From contig JASDFA010000016.1 in assembly GCA_035772735.1 (NCBI GenBank), positions 149,618,501-149,682,500 on the forward strand: a stretch of 64,000 nt of DNA. Direction: 5' to 3'. Positions 12,505 to 23,954 of this stretch are shown here, one piece after another (within the stretch, counting starts at the first letter, position 1; each line of letters opens with the position of its first letter). The stretch is from Datura wrightii (lineage: Eukaryota; Streptophyta; Magnoliopsida; Solanales; Solanaceae). The position numbers and the translations under genes were made by a program. The notes beneath the pieces are model-generated. The model was given only the letters and a program-made list of their open reading frames with translations, had not been told where the DNA came from and did not search any database.

Positions 12505-13135
12505 TGTCACACCCCGCCTTGGGGGGTATGACTGGCACCTAGTGCCCTACTAGGACCTGACCTGCTGGACTGTTAAGCCTGGGCACACCTGGTGCCTGGC
12601 TGGCTCTAACTCACATTTCTGGAAACAAAGGGCTATATAACGGCTGTAAACACAGCCCCCGGCCTATTGGCCTATAGCCTTCTGTACCTGTACTAACAGC
12701 TGACCAGAAACCTATCAATTCAGGGGAACCTATGCGGGCCGACAAGGCCACCATGCTGTCTAGTTATCTGTAACTCAATCATAACGTACTGAAAAGCTAC
12801 GTGACCGGCAAGGTCACCACTACTGGCAAACTATGGCCCTACACGGCCATTATAAAAGAAAGAAAGAGTACTAACAGCTATACAACTGCACGGCCTCACA
12901 CGACCGGCTAATCTGACCACAGGGAATATATACAGACTGCAAGCCTCTAGGAATAGTAATAGAAATGATCGGGACAGGGCCCCGACCTACCCGTACTATA
13001 CAACAAAAAGGAACTGAAATACACCTCTGAAATTCAGCCTCCGGAGGACAGGAGCTGAATACCCGATCGCTGACAGGAATCACGTAGTATCGCCTACTCG
13101 TCTATAGGTACCTGCAGGCAAGTAATGCAGCGCCC
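12505..13135 (-). mobile_element. Element B: 3' LTR, left piece
   Basis: 631 bp that match 31161-31791 closely. It ends at GCAGCGCCC where element C enters; the LTR resumes at 23955 with CACCGGGCG. CGCCC at 13131-13135 and 23950-23954 is the target duplication made by C. The uninterrupted sister LTR reads straight through this point at 31787-31800. Confidence 0.9.
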
Positions 13136-14600
13136 TGATCTTGGGCAGATTTATATGCCCAAGTGATACTCAAACGTATCATTTTTACCTTGTTTGTTGT
13201 GCAATGTGTATATAATATCATGTATTTGGTAATAAAATGCGAATTTATACTAACCAACATGATTAGCATTTGTTTTGCAGGATAATGTGATTTTTAAGAG
13301 CTAAAATGCGTGTTGGAACTATGTCGGAGTTGGACTTGGATGCGAGCGTGGAAAAGACCTCGAATGGAATATTTTGCAGTGGCTCCGCGATGGTGTCGTG
13401 CCACGCTGCCATCGCGGTAGCACACTGCCTGGGCAGAAATAAAAGTGGCAATTTCCAGTGTGCCTGCGCGTCAGCTCCGTGGCACGGAGATAGGCCTCCG
13501 CGATGGCCTCCGTGCCACGTTGAGGCTAATTATCCGGACCATGAAATTTCCAGAGAGGGTCCGCGTCCACGCCGTGTCACGGAGGCAGTGCTCCGCGTTG
13601 GCCTCCGTGACACGTTGCTTGTTATTCCGGGAAAAATTTCCCACTAGTATAAATAGCACACTTAGGTTATTTTTAAAGGGAGTTTTTTTAGTTTTAGTTT
13701 TTTGAGCCTGAGTTCAGAAGTGGGAGCAGGAACGTGGTTTTGTGGCAGTTGAAGAATAGAAAAGATAAGAGTTTTCTTCTCTTCCCTTCTTCTTTCCTTC
13801 AATTGTATGCATGATTCACACTCATTCTAGGATGATTAATTCAAGAATGAGTGGCTAATTCCTTTCTTGCTGAGGTTTTGAACTTGTGTAATGAATGTTG
13901 GTAATAATTGATATGGTTTCTTCTTCTTCTTGAATGTTGTTCTATTAATTCTTGTGCTTATTACATTCTTGATTGGCCACCATTAATGTATATCTAAAAA
14001 GTCCAATTTCACTCGAGAGAGCATGAAATTGGAAAGTTGTGAATTAATAGGGTATTGTTCTTAACTTGATTTGGGAAAATTGGGTTTTGATGTGCTTTCT
14101 TGATAGAAATATACTTGAAAGCCGTATTAGTCAATTTAGGAACCGGAATTGTAGTGTTAGGTCATAAATTGCATTTGATCACAGAAATGTAGACGAATGG
14201 TTTATGAATCTAAAGTGAAATTAAATACGGAAGTTTTAATTTCTAGGCAACGTTCTTGGCTAGCAATATGAAGAAGAAGATGACCAAATTATCATGATTA
14301 TCAAGTTCATTACTCGTTCTTAACCTTGGCATGTGCATATCCATTGTCTAAACTCAACGTAAATAGTAGTTATTAATTTTAGTAGATAATCAGTTTAGAA
14401 ACAAAACTCACTTAAATCTTGGTTGGATTGTTGTTAACATAGTTAGAAATAGAATAGAGATATAGTAAACTAGGCAGTTTTGCATATCTAGAGCAGCCTC
14501 CTTGGATCGATACTTGGCTACTTAGCCACTTTATTACTTGTTTGACCACGTACACTTGCGTGTCGGTGTATAATATATACCGAGCAGCAGAGCGCGAACA
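13136..14600 (+). mobile_element. Element C: left LTR
   Basis: 1465-bp LTR. The U3 part contains the GC-rich repeat module (13381-13614) and a TATA box TATAAATAG at 13648-13656. The U5 part has no coding potential. The end is GAGCGCGAACA. The ORFs here are chance frames across the repeat module. Confidence 0.9.
13381..13656 (+). promoter_or_regulatory. Element C LTR promoter: inverted-repeat module plus TATA
   Basis: Words of the types CTCCGCGATGG, GCTGCCATCGCGG, CTCCGTGCCACG and CGTGTCACGGAGG are reiterated. CGTGTCACGGAGG (13573-13585) and its perfect complement CCTCCGTGACACG (13602-13614) form a 13-bp inverted repeat 33 bp before TATAAATAG (13648-13656). The position just upstream of a TATA box suggests transcription-factor binding sites or a cruciform, but no factor can be named. 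The right LTR has the same module at 22730-22963, with TATA at 22997-23005. Confidence 0.65.
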
Positions 14601-15834
14601 CACCCCACCAGGCGTCAGTACCGCTGGTACTGAGTATGTAAAGCAATAATTGAAAGAGATATCTGAAATCAATAACATAACTGACGAAACTGAAATAGGA
14701 AGAACTAGATTAACTATCTGATGGTGTAAATCATACCTGTTCTTAATCATACTGGAGGGAGTAGGAGTCATACCTGGAGACGTATCATTCTACTACTAAT
14801 CTGCTCGTATCTAATGTAATATGGCATAACATACATAACATAACACGGCATACACAAACCTTACCCGGCCTCCATAAGCCGGGAGGTACAACCAGCACAG
14901 AATCTATACCCCTACCCCGGTCATCCCATCTCCTATAAACCCCGTAAGCATCCTGCCGGCCCCCTGGGTAGGCAGTTGGGCTCGCTGAGCCCCTGACTAT
15001 AACTGCATCTGAGTCCGGAGGACTCCTGAATCTGCACCCGGGCGTATCCGCTCGACTGGGGTGTGTAAGGGCCGATCAAGGCATAAATATGGGGAAAACT
15101 GGCATCCCATCTTCGTCCCCTGTGGGACGGCATGCCACTCCATAGAGCGACGTATCCTCGTCCTCTGGCGGACGAGTCGATACAGCTATTAACCCTGGGC
15201 GGTCATGGATACGAGGTAGTCCAACCCCAAACAATACAACTGTCTCAACTAGTAATACTGTCTGTATATCTCACATACTGAGGCTAATAGGGGTAAGGTA
15301 TCGTATAGATTACATGCTGAGCTAATGATAGTAATTTGTACGTATTTAATACGTGCTGAGGCAGGTAAATATATATAAATATGAATATAGTCTCCTGTCG
15401 GGCTGTACTGGGGCAAATGCTATACAAGATAGTGTTTCTACTGAAAACTATACTGTTTACTAAATTTCCGTATTAACATGATTTCCTATTCCTAACATGC
15501 TTTCTAATCTCCATTTTAGCCTGCTATTCTGTTTCTGAAGTGCTTTACGGATATTGCATTGCGTTGCGGGGTTTCAACTGCATACAACAATATCTTAACA
15601 TTTGGTACTACATCACATACTGAGCATGCTGTGCAGTTTCTAACACTTATACTGGAATCTATATCGTACTAGTAAGTCTTACACAAGTTGCAATTTAATG
15701 CTTCCAATACTGTATCAATATTCACAATAATGCAATACTTAACTACTGAATATTCTACTGGCCTGTGAATTACTAGACTGTGTCAATATTACTTAACTTG
15801 CTGAGGGAACGAGCTTTACATACCTTATCCTTGA
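14601..15834 (-). repeat. Misplaced 1234-bp copy of element B LTR inside element C
   Basis: This segment follows C's left LTR and equals, base for base in length, 23950-25183, the sequence that follows C's right LTR, including the target duplication (CACCC here, CGCCC there). I count about 20 substitutions and no net indel. It ends abruptly at CCTTGA|GCCAGAACG, after which C's gag continues. The primer site and gag start that should follow an LTR are absent. It therefore derives from the right-hand junction of C with B. Confidence 0.9.
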
Positions 15835-18190
15835 GCCAGAACGTGAATTGCACAGTCAACGTAGAGAAGCTCTTCGGAAGAAGTTGCAGTTGCTCAAACA
15901 GTCTATGATGGAGCAACCCAATCCACCAGTTGTGCGGGCAGTGTTAGTGCCCGAGAAAGTAGCGGCCAGGCCGGTTCGCGAGGTGGCAATCCCACATGCT
16001 AATAATGTACATTCCAGCATCCGCAAACCAGAGCCTGGGGGGAGATTTGAGTTAAAGCAAAATATGGTGCAACTTTTGCACACTAGCGGGCAGTTTACCG
16101 GTCTCCCTCACGAAGATCCACAACAACATCTCCAGAACTTTTTGGAGATAAGTGACACTTACATCCCCGCTGGAGTGTTACCTGATTATGTTCGGCTCAC
16201 CTTATTTCCATTTTCCTTACTTGGTGAAGCCAAGAGGTGGTTAAAAGCTGAACCACCCAACTCTATATCAACGTGGGATGATCTTGCGAAGAAGTTCTTG
16301 ATCAGATTTTTCCCTTTAGGTAAAACAACTAAACTTAGAAGTCAGATTCTAAGTTTTAAATAGAGGGAAGGAGAAAATCTTTATCAAGCCTGGGAAAGAT
16401 TCAAGTCCATGTTGCGGGACTGTCCTCATCATCATCAGTCAAATGAGGTGTTGGTCCACACTTTTATTGAGGGTTTGGAACCCCACACTAAAATTTTGTT
16501 AGACTCAGCAGTTGGAGGGCAAGCGCTGGAGAAGACTTATGAGGAGCTGTACACTTTGCTCAACCGAATTTCACAAGGCAATCCGGAATGGAATGCAGAT
16601 TCTTCAAGAGGTGGAGCAAGGAAAGCAGCGGGAGTGCTTAAAGTGGAAATATTCACAGCTATCGCTGCACAGATAGCTGCTTTGCAAAATCAGTTAAACA
16701 CTCACTTCAGCAATATGAATTTGAACCAGCCGTCAGCCTCAGTCAATTCAGTCCAACAGATGTGGTGTGAAGTGTGTGGTAGTAGTGAGCATTCAGCTGA
16801 ATGATGTGGTGCAAATCCTGATTCTGTCAACTTTGTGGGCAATGCACAGAGGAATCAACAGCAGTTTGGTGGTGGCTACAACTCGAATTGGAGGAATCAT
16901 CCAAATTTTTTGTGGGGTAGCAACAATCAACAAGGCCAGGGTTCAGGGCAGGGTATGCACAGAAACCAAGGAGGGCAACAAGGCTATCAGAATCAGTTTA
17001 GAAATCACAATGCCCCTCCTCCACCACTATCACCGACTATTGAGGAAATGTTCAAGACCATGATTGCCAACCAGGCACAATTGCAGGCTGACTATGTCAA
17101 ACTGGCGGCCGAAGTAAAGAACAATCAATTGGCAACCAAGGCTCTTGAATATCAGTTTGGGCAATTTGCCAGTGCCCAAAATACTAGACCAAGGGGAGGA
17201 CTACCTAGCGACACGGATCCCAATCCTAAGCAGGTAAATGCAGTGACCACGAGGAGTGGTTTACAATTAAAGGAGGTGGAACCGGAAAGACCGCCTCAGA
17301 AGTCAGGAGCAGCAGATGTTGAGGGAGAACAAACCTCAGATACGGGGAAGACCAAAGAAGCTGAACCAACAAGGCCTCCACCCCCGTTCCCTCAACGACT
17401 TAAGAAACACAAGGAGGAGGCGTGTTTCCAGAAATTCATGGAGGTACTTAAACAGGTACATGTTAACTTACCTCTTGTTGATGTCTTGCAGGGTGTGCCA
17501 AAATATGCAAAGTATATCAAAGACATCATGGCCAACAAAAGTCGCTTGACCGAGTATGCCACGGTGGCTTTAACGGAGGAATGCACATCCCGTATTCAGA
17601 ACAGGTGGCCCACTAAACTGCAGGATCCTGGAAGTTTTACTATCAAGCTGACGATTGGGCAAAGTATCCGAGCTCGTGGGTTATGCGACTTGGGGGCAAG
17701 TATAAATCTGATGCCATCTTCGGTATTCAGAAAGTTAGGGCTAGGGAGTCCTAGACCTACAACAGTGATCTTGCAGCTAGCAGACAGGTCTTTAGCTAAG
17801 CCGGATGGCATTGTGGAGGATGTGCTAGTGCAGGTAGGCTCCCTCATTTTTTCGGTAGATTTCATTGTTCTGGATTTTGAGCCAGATGCAGAAGTCCCAT
17901 TTATTTTGGGACGACCATTTTTGGCAACCGGAAAGGCATTGATCGATGTAGCTGCGGGTCAACTCACGATGCGAGCACACAATAAGGTTGAGGTGTTCGA
18001 CGTGTACAAGGCACCTAAGCTCCCGACTGTCTATAAGGAACTCTCGGTGATCAACGTGATTGATCATGGGAATGCAAATGGATTGAGTGATTCCCGAGAG
18101 CTACTAGGTAGTCCACCAGACAAGGTTGAGAACTACTGGGGAGATGACCATGTTCGGGTCAAATCGTCCATCTCCCTAGTAGAAAATTGA
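15835..18190 (+). pseudogene. Element C: gag-protease, start lost, two nonsense codons
   Basis: Athila/Tat-like capsid-protease polyprotein. No ATG is available; the open frame simply begins at the junction at 15835, so the N-terminus was removed. Gag motifs include the capsid block RLTLFPFSLLGEAKRWL (about 16194-16244) and AWERFKSMLRDCPHH. A CCHC knuckle (CEVCGSSEHSAE then stop then C) lies at 16765-16807, followed by a Gly/Gln/Asn-rich stretch. The aspartic protease has CDLGASINLMPSSVF near 17685 and PFILGRPFLATG near 17900. Stops TAG (16361-16363) and TGA (16802-16804) interrupt an otherwise single frame; the second falls just before the last zinc-binding Cys. The protein ends at 18190 with no reverse transcriptase after it. 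Confidence 0.9.
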
Positions 18191-18490
18191 GCGTAAAGGC
18201 TGTCGAGCCGCGACGTTAAACCAGGCGCTGCACGGGAGGCAACCCGTGAAAAATATTTTTCTTTCTTTTTCCTTAGTGTAAAGTTTTTCTTTTATTTTAT
18301 TTTCTTTTCTTTTTCTTGACTAGGTTTAGAAGTGCATTTTAATTAGTAACTTTTATTCTTTTAGTAGGGAATCTAGTCATTTAACCAATTTTTGTTTAAT
18401 GAGGTGATTTTCAGGTATACCGGAGGAAAAATACGTGGAATCGAGAAAACGAGGCGAGGTATGAAAAATAAAATTTGATAGTGAAACAGA
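18191..18490 (+). other. Element C: T-rich spacer after gag-protease
   Basis: Short leader-like sequence, then a long pyrimidine-rich run (about 18248-18315, TTTTTCTTTC words). No gene is seen. It contains GGCGCTGCACGGGAGGCAAC (18220-18239), a word with a parallel in G (GTGGGAGGCAACCTGTGA at 61273). Confidence 0.5.
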
Positions 18491-18711
18491 GCACTGGCGC
18501 GTTGGCGCCGTGTCACGGAGGCAATGCTCCGCGTTGGCCTCCGTGACACGTTGAAGGCAAATCTGGAATTTTTTAAAATTCCAGTAAGCCAACACGTTGG
18601 CTCCGTGTCACGGAGGAGGGCCTCCGCGTTACCCTCCGTGACACGTTTCCCTTATCCCAGTGCCGGGTCACACCGGGTTTCCGAGTGATCCGCGTGTTTT
18701 CTTAATAAAAA
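18491..18711 (+). promoter_or_regulatory. Element C: internal copy of the LTR promoter module
   Basis: CGTGTCACGGAGG at 18509-18521 with its complement CCTCCGTGACACG at 18538-18550, and a second pair at 18604-18616 and 18633-18645. Between them are CTCCGCGTTGG words, the same as in C's LTR at 13573-13614. A TATA-like TTAATAAAAA lies at 18702-18711, followed by a CT-rich leader (18720-18780) and another CTCCGTGCCACG (18785-18796). The arrangement mirrors the LTR promoter and lies 0.7-0.9 kb before ORF2, so it is a candidate promoter for ORF2. This is inference from position and motif identity. Confidence 0.55.
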
Positions 18712-18817
18712 CCCCCGATTTCGCCCCTATTTTCCCCATTCCCTCTTCCCTCCGCGACCAAACACCCATTCCCCTACCCCCAAGCTCCGTGCCACGTTAA
18801 GAGATATATCACCCTAG

Positions 18818-19443
18818 GTAGAAATTAAACATGACATGAATTATTTTGCAATTGATTGTGTTCGGATTGTTGTAGTTGACGACTGAACTTATCGATTTAT
18901 TGAATAATTCATTGTTGATTGTCGAATTGAGTTCTAGGGCTTGGGGTTGTTGAATTTTAACTTGGGTAACTTGATAGTTTGACGAAATTGATGACGGGGT
19001 GTGTTTATTATTTGAGATAAGTCGTGGTAAATATTGTATAATTGGTGAAAGACGACTAATTCTCGATTTTGTGTGGGACATTGCGTAATATGTGAATTGG
19101 TTGAATTGCTTAGATTAGTGTATATAAAAGGTTTGTATTGTTGTTTCTATTTTGTTGTTGTTATTGTTGCTAAGTGTTATGGGTGAATAGCTGTCGATAG
19201 TAGGATTGGGTTAGCTGTATGAAGTCTGAGTAGTTCGCTAGCCGTTATGCTGTCGAATTTTTGTGAACGCACTAAGCAATATGTTTATAGTGATTGTGCT
19301 TGGGGTGTAAATAGATCTATCCTTGCTAACATGTTGTAAATATTGTTAAAGACTAAGTGTGGGGTAAATTTTGTTTAACCCGACCTTAGCCAAAACTAAC
19401 AAGTTTTTAGCTTAACGTTGTGCTTGTCTGTGTAAATTGACAG
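18818..19443 (+). other. Element C: candidate 5' UTR intron before ORF2
   Basis: AT/T-rich stretch without coding potential. A possible donor is CCCTAG|GTAGAA at 18817/18818, and a strong acceptor-like end TGTAAATTGACAG lies at 19431-19443, six bases before the ORF2 ATG. The same AG|GTACAATG context precedes ORF2 in element E. The donor could equally be further upstream, for example near the 5' LTR. Confidence 0.45.
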
Positions 19444-19448
19444 GTACA

Positions 19449-20576
19449 ATGGCCAGCCGACAAGATAAAGGCAAGGGTGCTTCAACCTCAGGCACTGGCA
19501 GAAAGAGAATGAGACTGGGCACTGCTGTCCTAGCTGCACCTGCTGTTCCACGCGGTCAACACCGCCGATACGGGACACGATGGGTCACCGATGAAGGGAA
19601 GAAATGGTACGCAAAGCATAAGGAGAACAAGTACTTCCCGGAGGAACATATTGCAAGGGAACCACTTGCACAGGAGTTCCCTCGCATCGTACAGAGGATT
19701 GAAGCAGCTGGGCTCAGCTTTATTTTTCAGGAGCCCAAGGAGTGCAACCTTCACTTGGTCCGGGAATTTTATGCCAACTGGAACCCGGCCATCAGAAGCC
19801 ACACTATTAAAATCAGAGGGCAGATTGTCACTCTGGAACCCCAGCAGCTGAATGCCATCGTTGGAGCGCGGGACACAGACGCCCACGTTCTCCGCCAGCT
19901 CAACATCACCCCACCGTACGCCGACATCAGACGTACGTTGTGTGGGGCTCAATCCACAGCCCGATGGAGTAGACACAAAGAGAGGGGTTACCACCAGACT
20001 CTGCCCTATTTGCAGATGAACAGGGAGGCCAGAATCTGGCTAAAAATTGTATGTTCGTGTTTGATCCTGGGAGTACATATGATAGACGTGACCCGGGACC
20101 GTGTCTGCCTGGTGTATGCCCTTATGAAAGGGCTTGAGATTAATGTGGGGGCGGTCATAATATCCGCCATGAAGAGAGCCAGACTACACCAGGGCCACAG
20201 ATACGGGTTTGGCGGACTCATCACCACCTTCCTCCGAGGCCTCGACATTGAGGAAGAAGCCTTGGATTACATTCCGCAGTTGGAGCGAAGGGCCCTTTAT
20301 GTGAAAAAGACCAAGGCCCCTCTACGTATAGGTGGGAGACCAGCCACCGAGGATGAATTATGGTAGCTGGAGCTAGACTACCCTTTTGGCGAGAACGCCA
20401 GAGCTTTATGCAAGGTGGGGCCAGCCTTTGTGGAGCCGACTGATGACGACGTCCCTACTAATGAGGAGACACGTCGTGAGGAATCTGATGTGGAGTCTGA
20501 TGACGGCGAGGGAGCTGATTCAGATATGGGCGACGAGGCCGCAGCACCGGATGAGGAAGTCGAATATTTCGACTGA
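19449..20576 (+). pseudogene. Element C: ORF2, putative plant transposon-associated protein
   Basis: Frame of 375 codons from ATG 19449 (MASRQDKGKGAS) to TGA 20576, broken once by TAG at 20364-20366. Layout: a basic, low-complexity N-terminus with RKRMR (about residues 15-25), a globular region with LVREFYANWNP (about residue 102) and EARIWLKIVCSCLI...LVYALMKGLEINVGAVI (about residues 195-240), then a strongly acidic tail (DDDVPTNEE, SDDGEGADSD, DEAAAPDEE). The central motifs match the uncharacterised plant domain annotated as 'putative plant transposon protein' (PF20167, recalled from memory). Function is unknown. The mixed basic/acidic layout could suit a nucleic-acid or chromatin interaction, but nothing in the sequence proves this. 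Homologues follow gag in D, E and G. Confidence 0.8.
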
Positions 20577-22484
20577 GCAGGGAGTTTTACCACCCAAATT
20601 TTTGTGCTTTGTATTTTTGTGAACACTGGGGACAGTGTTCGATTTAAGTGTGGGGTGGGGAGTAGTTAGGTGCTGGGTCATAGGCTCTAAATCTGCTGTA
20701 TATTCTTCGTTGACGTTTATGTATGTCTGTGCTTTCCCTGTTGTTGTGAACTAATTTGTGAATGATGTGTATATATTTGTTTGTGGCTAATGATGTGTGT
20801 CTTTAAAAAGTTATGGTTGCCTTTGTAAATATTTTATAAATTTTGTAAATATTTTTTCTCTATCGATATGATCGATATTTTTCAAAATTTTTGCGAAAAG
20901 ATGTTGCACTTATCAACATATTTTGTAAATATTTTTTTTTCATCGAAATGATCGATGTGTTGCAAAAATTTTGAAGTTTTATTTTTGGGTTTCTCGGAGT
21001 TTGTTTTTGGTTCTTTTACCGAGAATAGTCCCATTGAACCGATGTCATAGTTAGTGAACATTCCCTATGATGGATGGATGACGACCGTCTTAAGGGAAAT
21101 GTAGTCGATAGGAGTAGATGTTTTGTTTTTAGTTTCTTTGGTGGATTGCATCAATAAACTGTAGTTGCTTATGGTTGCTAAAATTTTGTTGCGTGTGTAA
21201 TTGATGTTCGAAATGTGAAAGTGATTCGTTTGAAAGCATGTAATTGTGTAAATATGTTGAGTTACCTAGGCTATAGAATTTGGTTCATTATGATTGAGGC
21301 TTAATCTTGAATTCATGTACTTGACTAATTAAAGAGTCTGTGAATGCATCTTGATTCAAGCATGTGCATGAAGTGTGAGTGAGGTTTTGCTATTCCATGT
21401 GATTGTGAATTGTCTAGAACTTGCCTGGCGTGTATACAAAGCGAAATGAAGGAGGTGTAGTGTCGGAAAGGATGTACGCATTTCTTTGTTTTAACCGTTA
21501 GTTTCCATTTTTTTCTTGTCAAATTCTACCTTTTTATATGTTGTATACCCTAGTCATCCCGTTGAGCCTTTAGCCGATTTCTTTCTTTTGTCCAGAATTG
21601 TATGAACTAAGCTTTATTCCTTCTTTTCATTAGCCTTAAAGTCTATAAGAAGCTCTTAAGCGCTTACAAAGAACAGAAAATTGTTTCCCAAAGTGTTAAA
21701 GAGTGAAAAGAGTGAAAAGAAAAGAAAAGCAAAGTGAGGAAAGAAAAGATGATGTTGAAGAGGCACTAGTTGTAATTAAATGAAATTGAGGGTACATGAA
21801 AACCTTCCGTTTGGGGTCAAGTGTGCCTGATGAAATGGGCTGTATGAAAGTAAACAAGCATGAATGGGAGAAAAAGAGAAAAGAGAGGAACAATGTCCTT
21901 GAGTCGATGGGAATGAGTTGAAAAGGCGCTTAAGGATGCTAGCGACTATTATTGGCTAATCCAATATATATATACTAGATCCATAGCCCAGTTACAACCC
22001 ATTAAAAGTCCTATTTGATCCTACACTGCATTTCTTTATATTAGTGGAGTAATACACTAAGGGCAAGCCTATGGGTCATGACATGATGCATGTGAATTCT
22101 TTTGGGAGAGAGAGTGAAATTAATTTCTATATGCCCCTACTTGCATGTTTGTGTGCTGCACGAGCATAAAAGGGGAAGTTTCTCTCGAGTTGTGAGGGTA
22201 CATGCTTGATGAAAGATTGATTTTCGTGTCGGATTTCTTGATTAGTTGATTTGCATGAGTTTGCCGATATCAAGAATCAATTCTTAAAAGTCTAGGAAGC
22301 CTCGATGTATTAAGGTCATTGTCTTGTACGACCAAGCATGTTTTCTTGATGATTTGCAAAAATCGAATAATCGGTATGACCGTAACGTAAATGGTTGCAC
22401 CATAGTGACAAAGGTTGAGATGTGATGTGCATGATTTGTGTATGTGTTGTTCGAGGACGAACAAGGATTTAAGTGTGGGGTAAG
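20577..22484 (+). other. Element C: long 3' non-coding region
   Basis: About 1.9 kb without a credible gene. It starts with CACTGGGGACAGTGTTCG and ATTTAAGTGTGGGGT (20642-20656). Blocks shared with D are TCTTAAGGGAAAT (near 21088), TCTAGAACTTGCC (21413-21425), AAGCCTATGGGTCA (22065-22078) and TCTTTTGGGAGAG (22098-22110). A purine-rich stretch lies at about 21700-21760. It ends in ATTTAAGTGTGGGGTAAG (22467-22484) against the right LTR. Confidence 0.7.
22467..22484 (+). other. Element C: polypurine-tract region
   Basis: ATTTAAGTGTGGGGTAAG directly precedes the LTR start TGATCTTGGG. The tract is interrupted by T, as is common in this lineage. Its 15-base core is repeated 1.8 kb upstream right after ORF2 (20642-20656). 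Confidence 0.6.
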
Positions 22485-23949
22485 TGATCTTGGGCAGATT
22501 TATATGCCCAAGTGATACTCAAACGTATCATTTTTACCTTGTTTGTTGTCCAATGTGTATATAATATCATGTATTTGGTAATAAAATGCGAATTTATACT
22601 AACCAACATGATTAGCATTTGTTTTGCAGGATAATGTGATTTTTAAGAGCTAAAATGCGTGTTGGAACTATGTCGGAGTTGGACTTGGATGCGAGCGTGG
22701 AAAAGACCTCGGATGGCATATTTTGCAGTGGCTCCGCGATGGTGCCGTGCCACGCTGCCATCGCGGTAGCACACTGCCTGGGCAGAAATAAAAGTGGCAA
22801 TTTCCAGTGTGCCTGCGCGTCAGCTCCGTGGCACGGAGATAGGCCTCCGCGATGGCCTCCGTGCCACATTGAGGCTAATTATCCGGACCATGAAATTTCC
22901 AGAGAGGGTCCGCGTCCACGCCGTGTCATGGAGGCAGTGCTCCGCATTGGCCTCCGTGACACGTTGCTTGTTATTCCGGGAAAAATTTCCCACTAGTATA
23001 AATAGCACACTTAGGTTATTTTTAAAGGGAGTTTTTTTAGTTTTAGTTTTTTGAGCCTGAGTTCAGAAGTGGGAGCAGGAACGTGGTTTTGTGGCAGTTG
23101 AAGAATAGAAAAGATAAGAGTTTTCTTCTCTTCCCTTCTTCTTTCCTTCAATTGTATGCATGATTCACACTCATTCTAGGATGATTAATTCAAGAATGAG
23201 TGGCTAATTCCTTTCTTGCTGAGGTTTTGAACTTGTGTAATGAATGTTGGTAATAATTGATATGGTTTCTTCTTCTTCTTGCATGTTGTTCTATTAATTC
23301 TTGTGCTTATTACATTCTTGATTGGCCACCATTAATGTATATCTAAAAAGTCCAATTTCACTCGAGAGAGCATGAAATTGGAAAGTTGTGAATTAATAGG
23401 GTATTGTTCTTAACTTGATTTGGGAAAATTGGGTTTTGATGTGCTTTCTTGATAGAAATATATTTGAAAGCCGTATTAGTCAATTTAGGAACCGGAATTG
23501 TAGTGTTAGGTCATAAATTGCATTTGATCACAGAAATGTAGACGAATGGTTTATGAATCTAAAGTGAAATTAAATATGGAAGTTTTAATTTCTAGGCAAC
23601 GTTCTTGGCTAGCAATATGAAGAAGAAGATGACCAAATTATCATGATTATCAAGTTCATTACTCGTTCTTAACCTTGGCATGTGCATATCCATTGTCTAA
23701 ACTCAACGTAAATAGTAGTTATTAATTTTAGTAGATAATCAGTTTAGAAACAAAACTCACTTAAATCTTGGTTGGATTGTTGTTAACATAGTTAGAAATA
23801 GAATAGAGATATAGTAAACTAGGCAGTTTTGCATATCTAGAGCAGCCTCCTTGGATCGATACTTGGCTACTTAGCCACTTTATTACTTGTTTGACCACGT
23901 ACACTTGCGTGTCGGTGTATAATATATACCGAGCAGCAGAGCGCGAACA
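22485..23949 (+). mobile_element. Element C: right LTR
   Basis: 1465 bp, same length as the left LTR, about ten substitutions (for example CCACATT for CCACGTT and GTGTCATGG for GTGTCACGG in the repeat module). TATAAATAG is at 22997-23005. It is followed by the target duplication CGCCC at 23950-23954. Confidence 0.9.
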
Positions 23950-23954
23950 CGCCC

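Larger units (their letters stand above)
13136..23949 (+). mobile_element. Element C: gag-protease plus ORF2 retrotransposon, innermost
   Basis: Plus-strand Athila/Tat-like element, 10,814 bp, inserted in the 3' LTR of B. Two LTRs of exactly 1465 bp each (13136-14600 and 22485-23949) start TGATCTTGGG and end GCGCGAACA; I count only about ten differences. The perfect duplication CGCCC flanks it. Order: LTR, a 1234-bp segment of element B sequence that should not be there, gag-protease lacking its start, spacer with a promoter-like module, ORF2, long 3' region, LTR. There is no reverse transcriptase, RNase H or integrase, and the primer site is lost, so this copy cannot transpose even with help. 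Confidence 0.9.

Noticed and set aside
13306..13647. ORFs of 113 aa and 86 aa across the C LTR repeat module (also at 22655-22996)
   Set aside because: They overlap in different frames on a GC-rich inverted-repeat region and are conserved only because the LTR DNA is; no protein features.
14601..15834. A second independent insertion of a B-type LTR fragment into C
   Set aside because: It begins exactly at C's LTR end with C's own target duplication and has the same length and sequence as C's right flank; an independent insertion would not do that.
19449..20366. ORF2 of C as a host gene
   Set aside because: It lies between gag-protease and the 3' LTR of a TSD-flanked element and recurs in the same place in D, E and G, so it belongs to the transposon.
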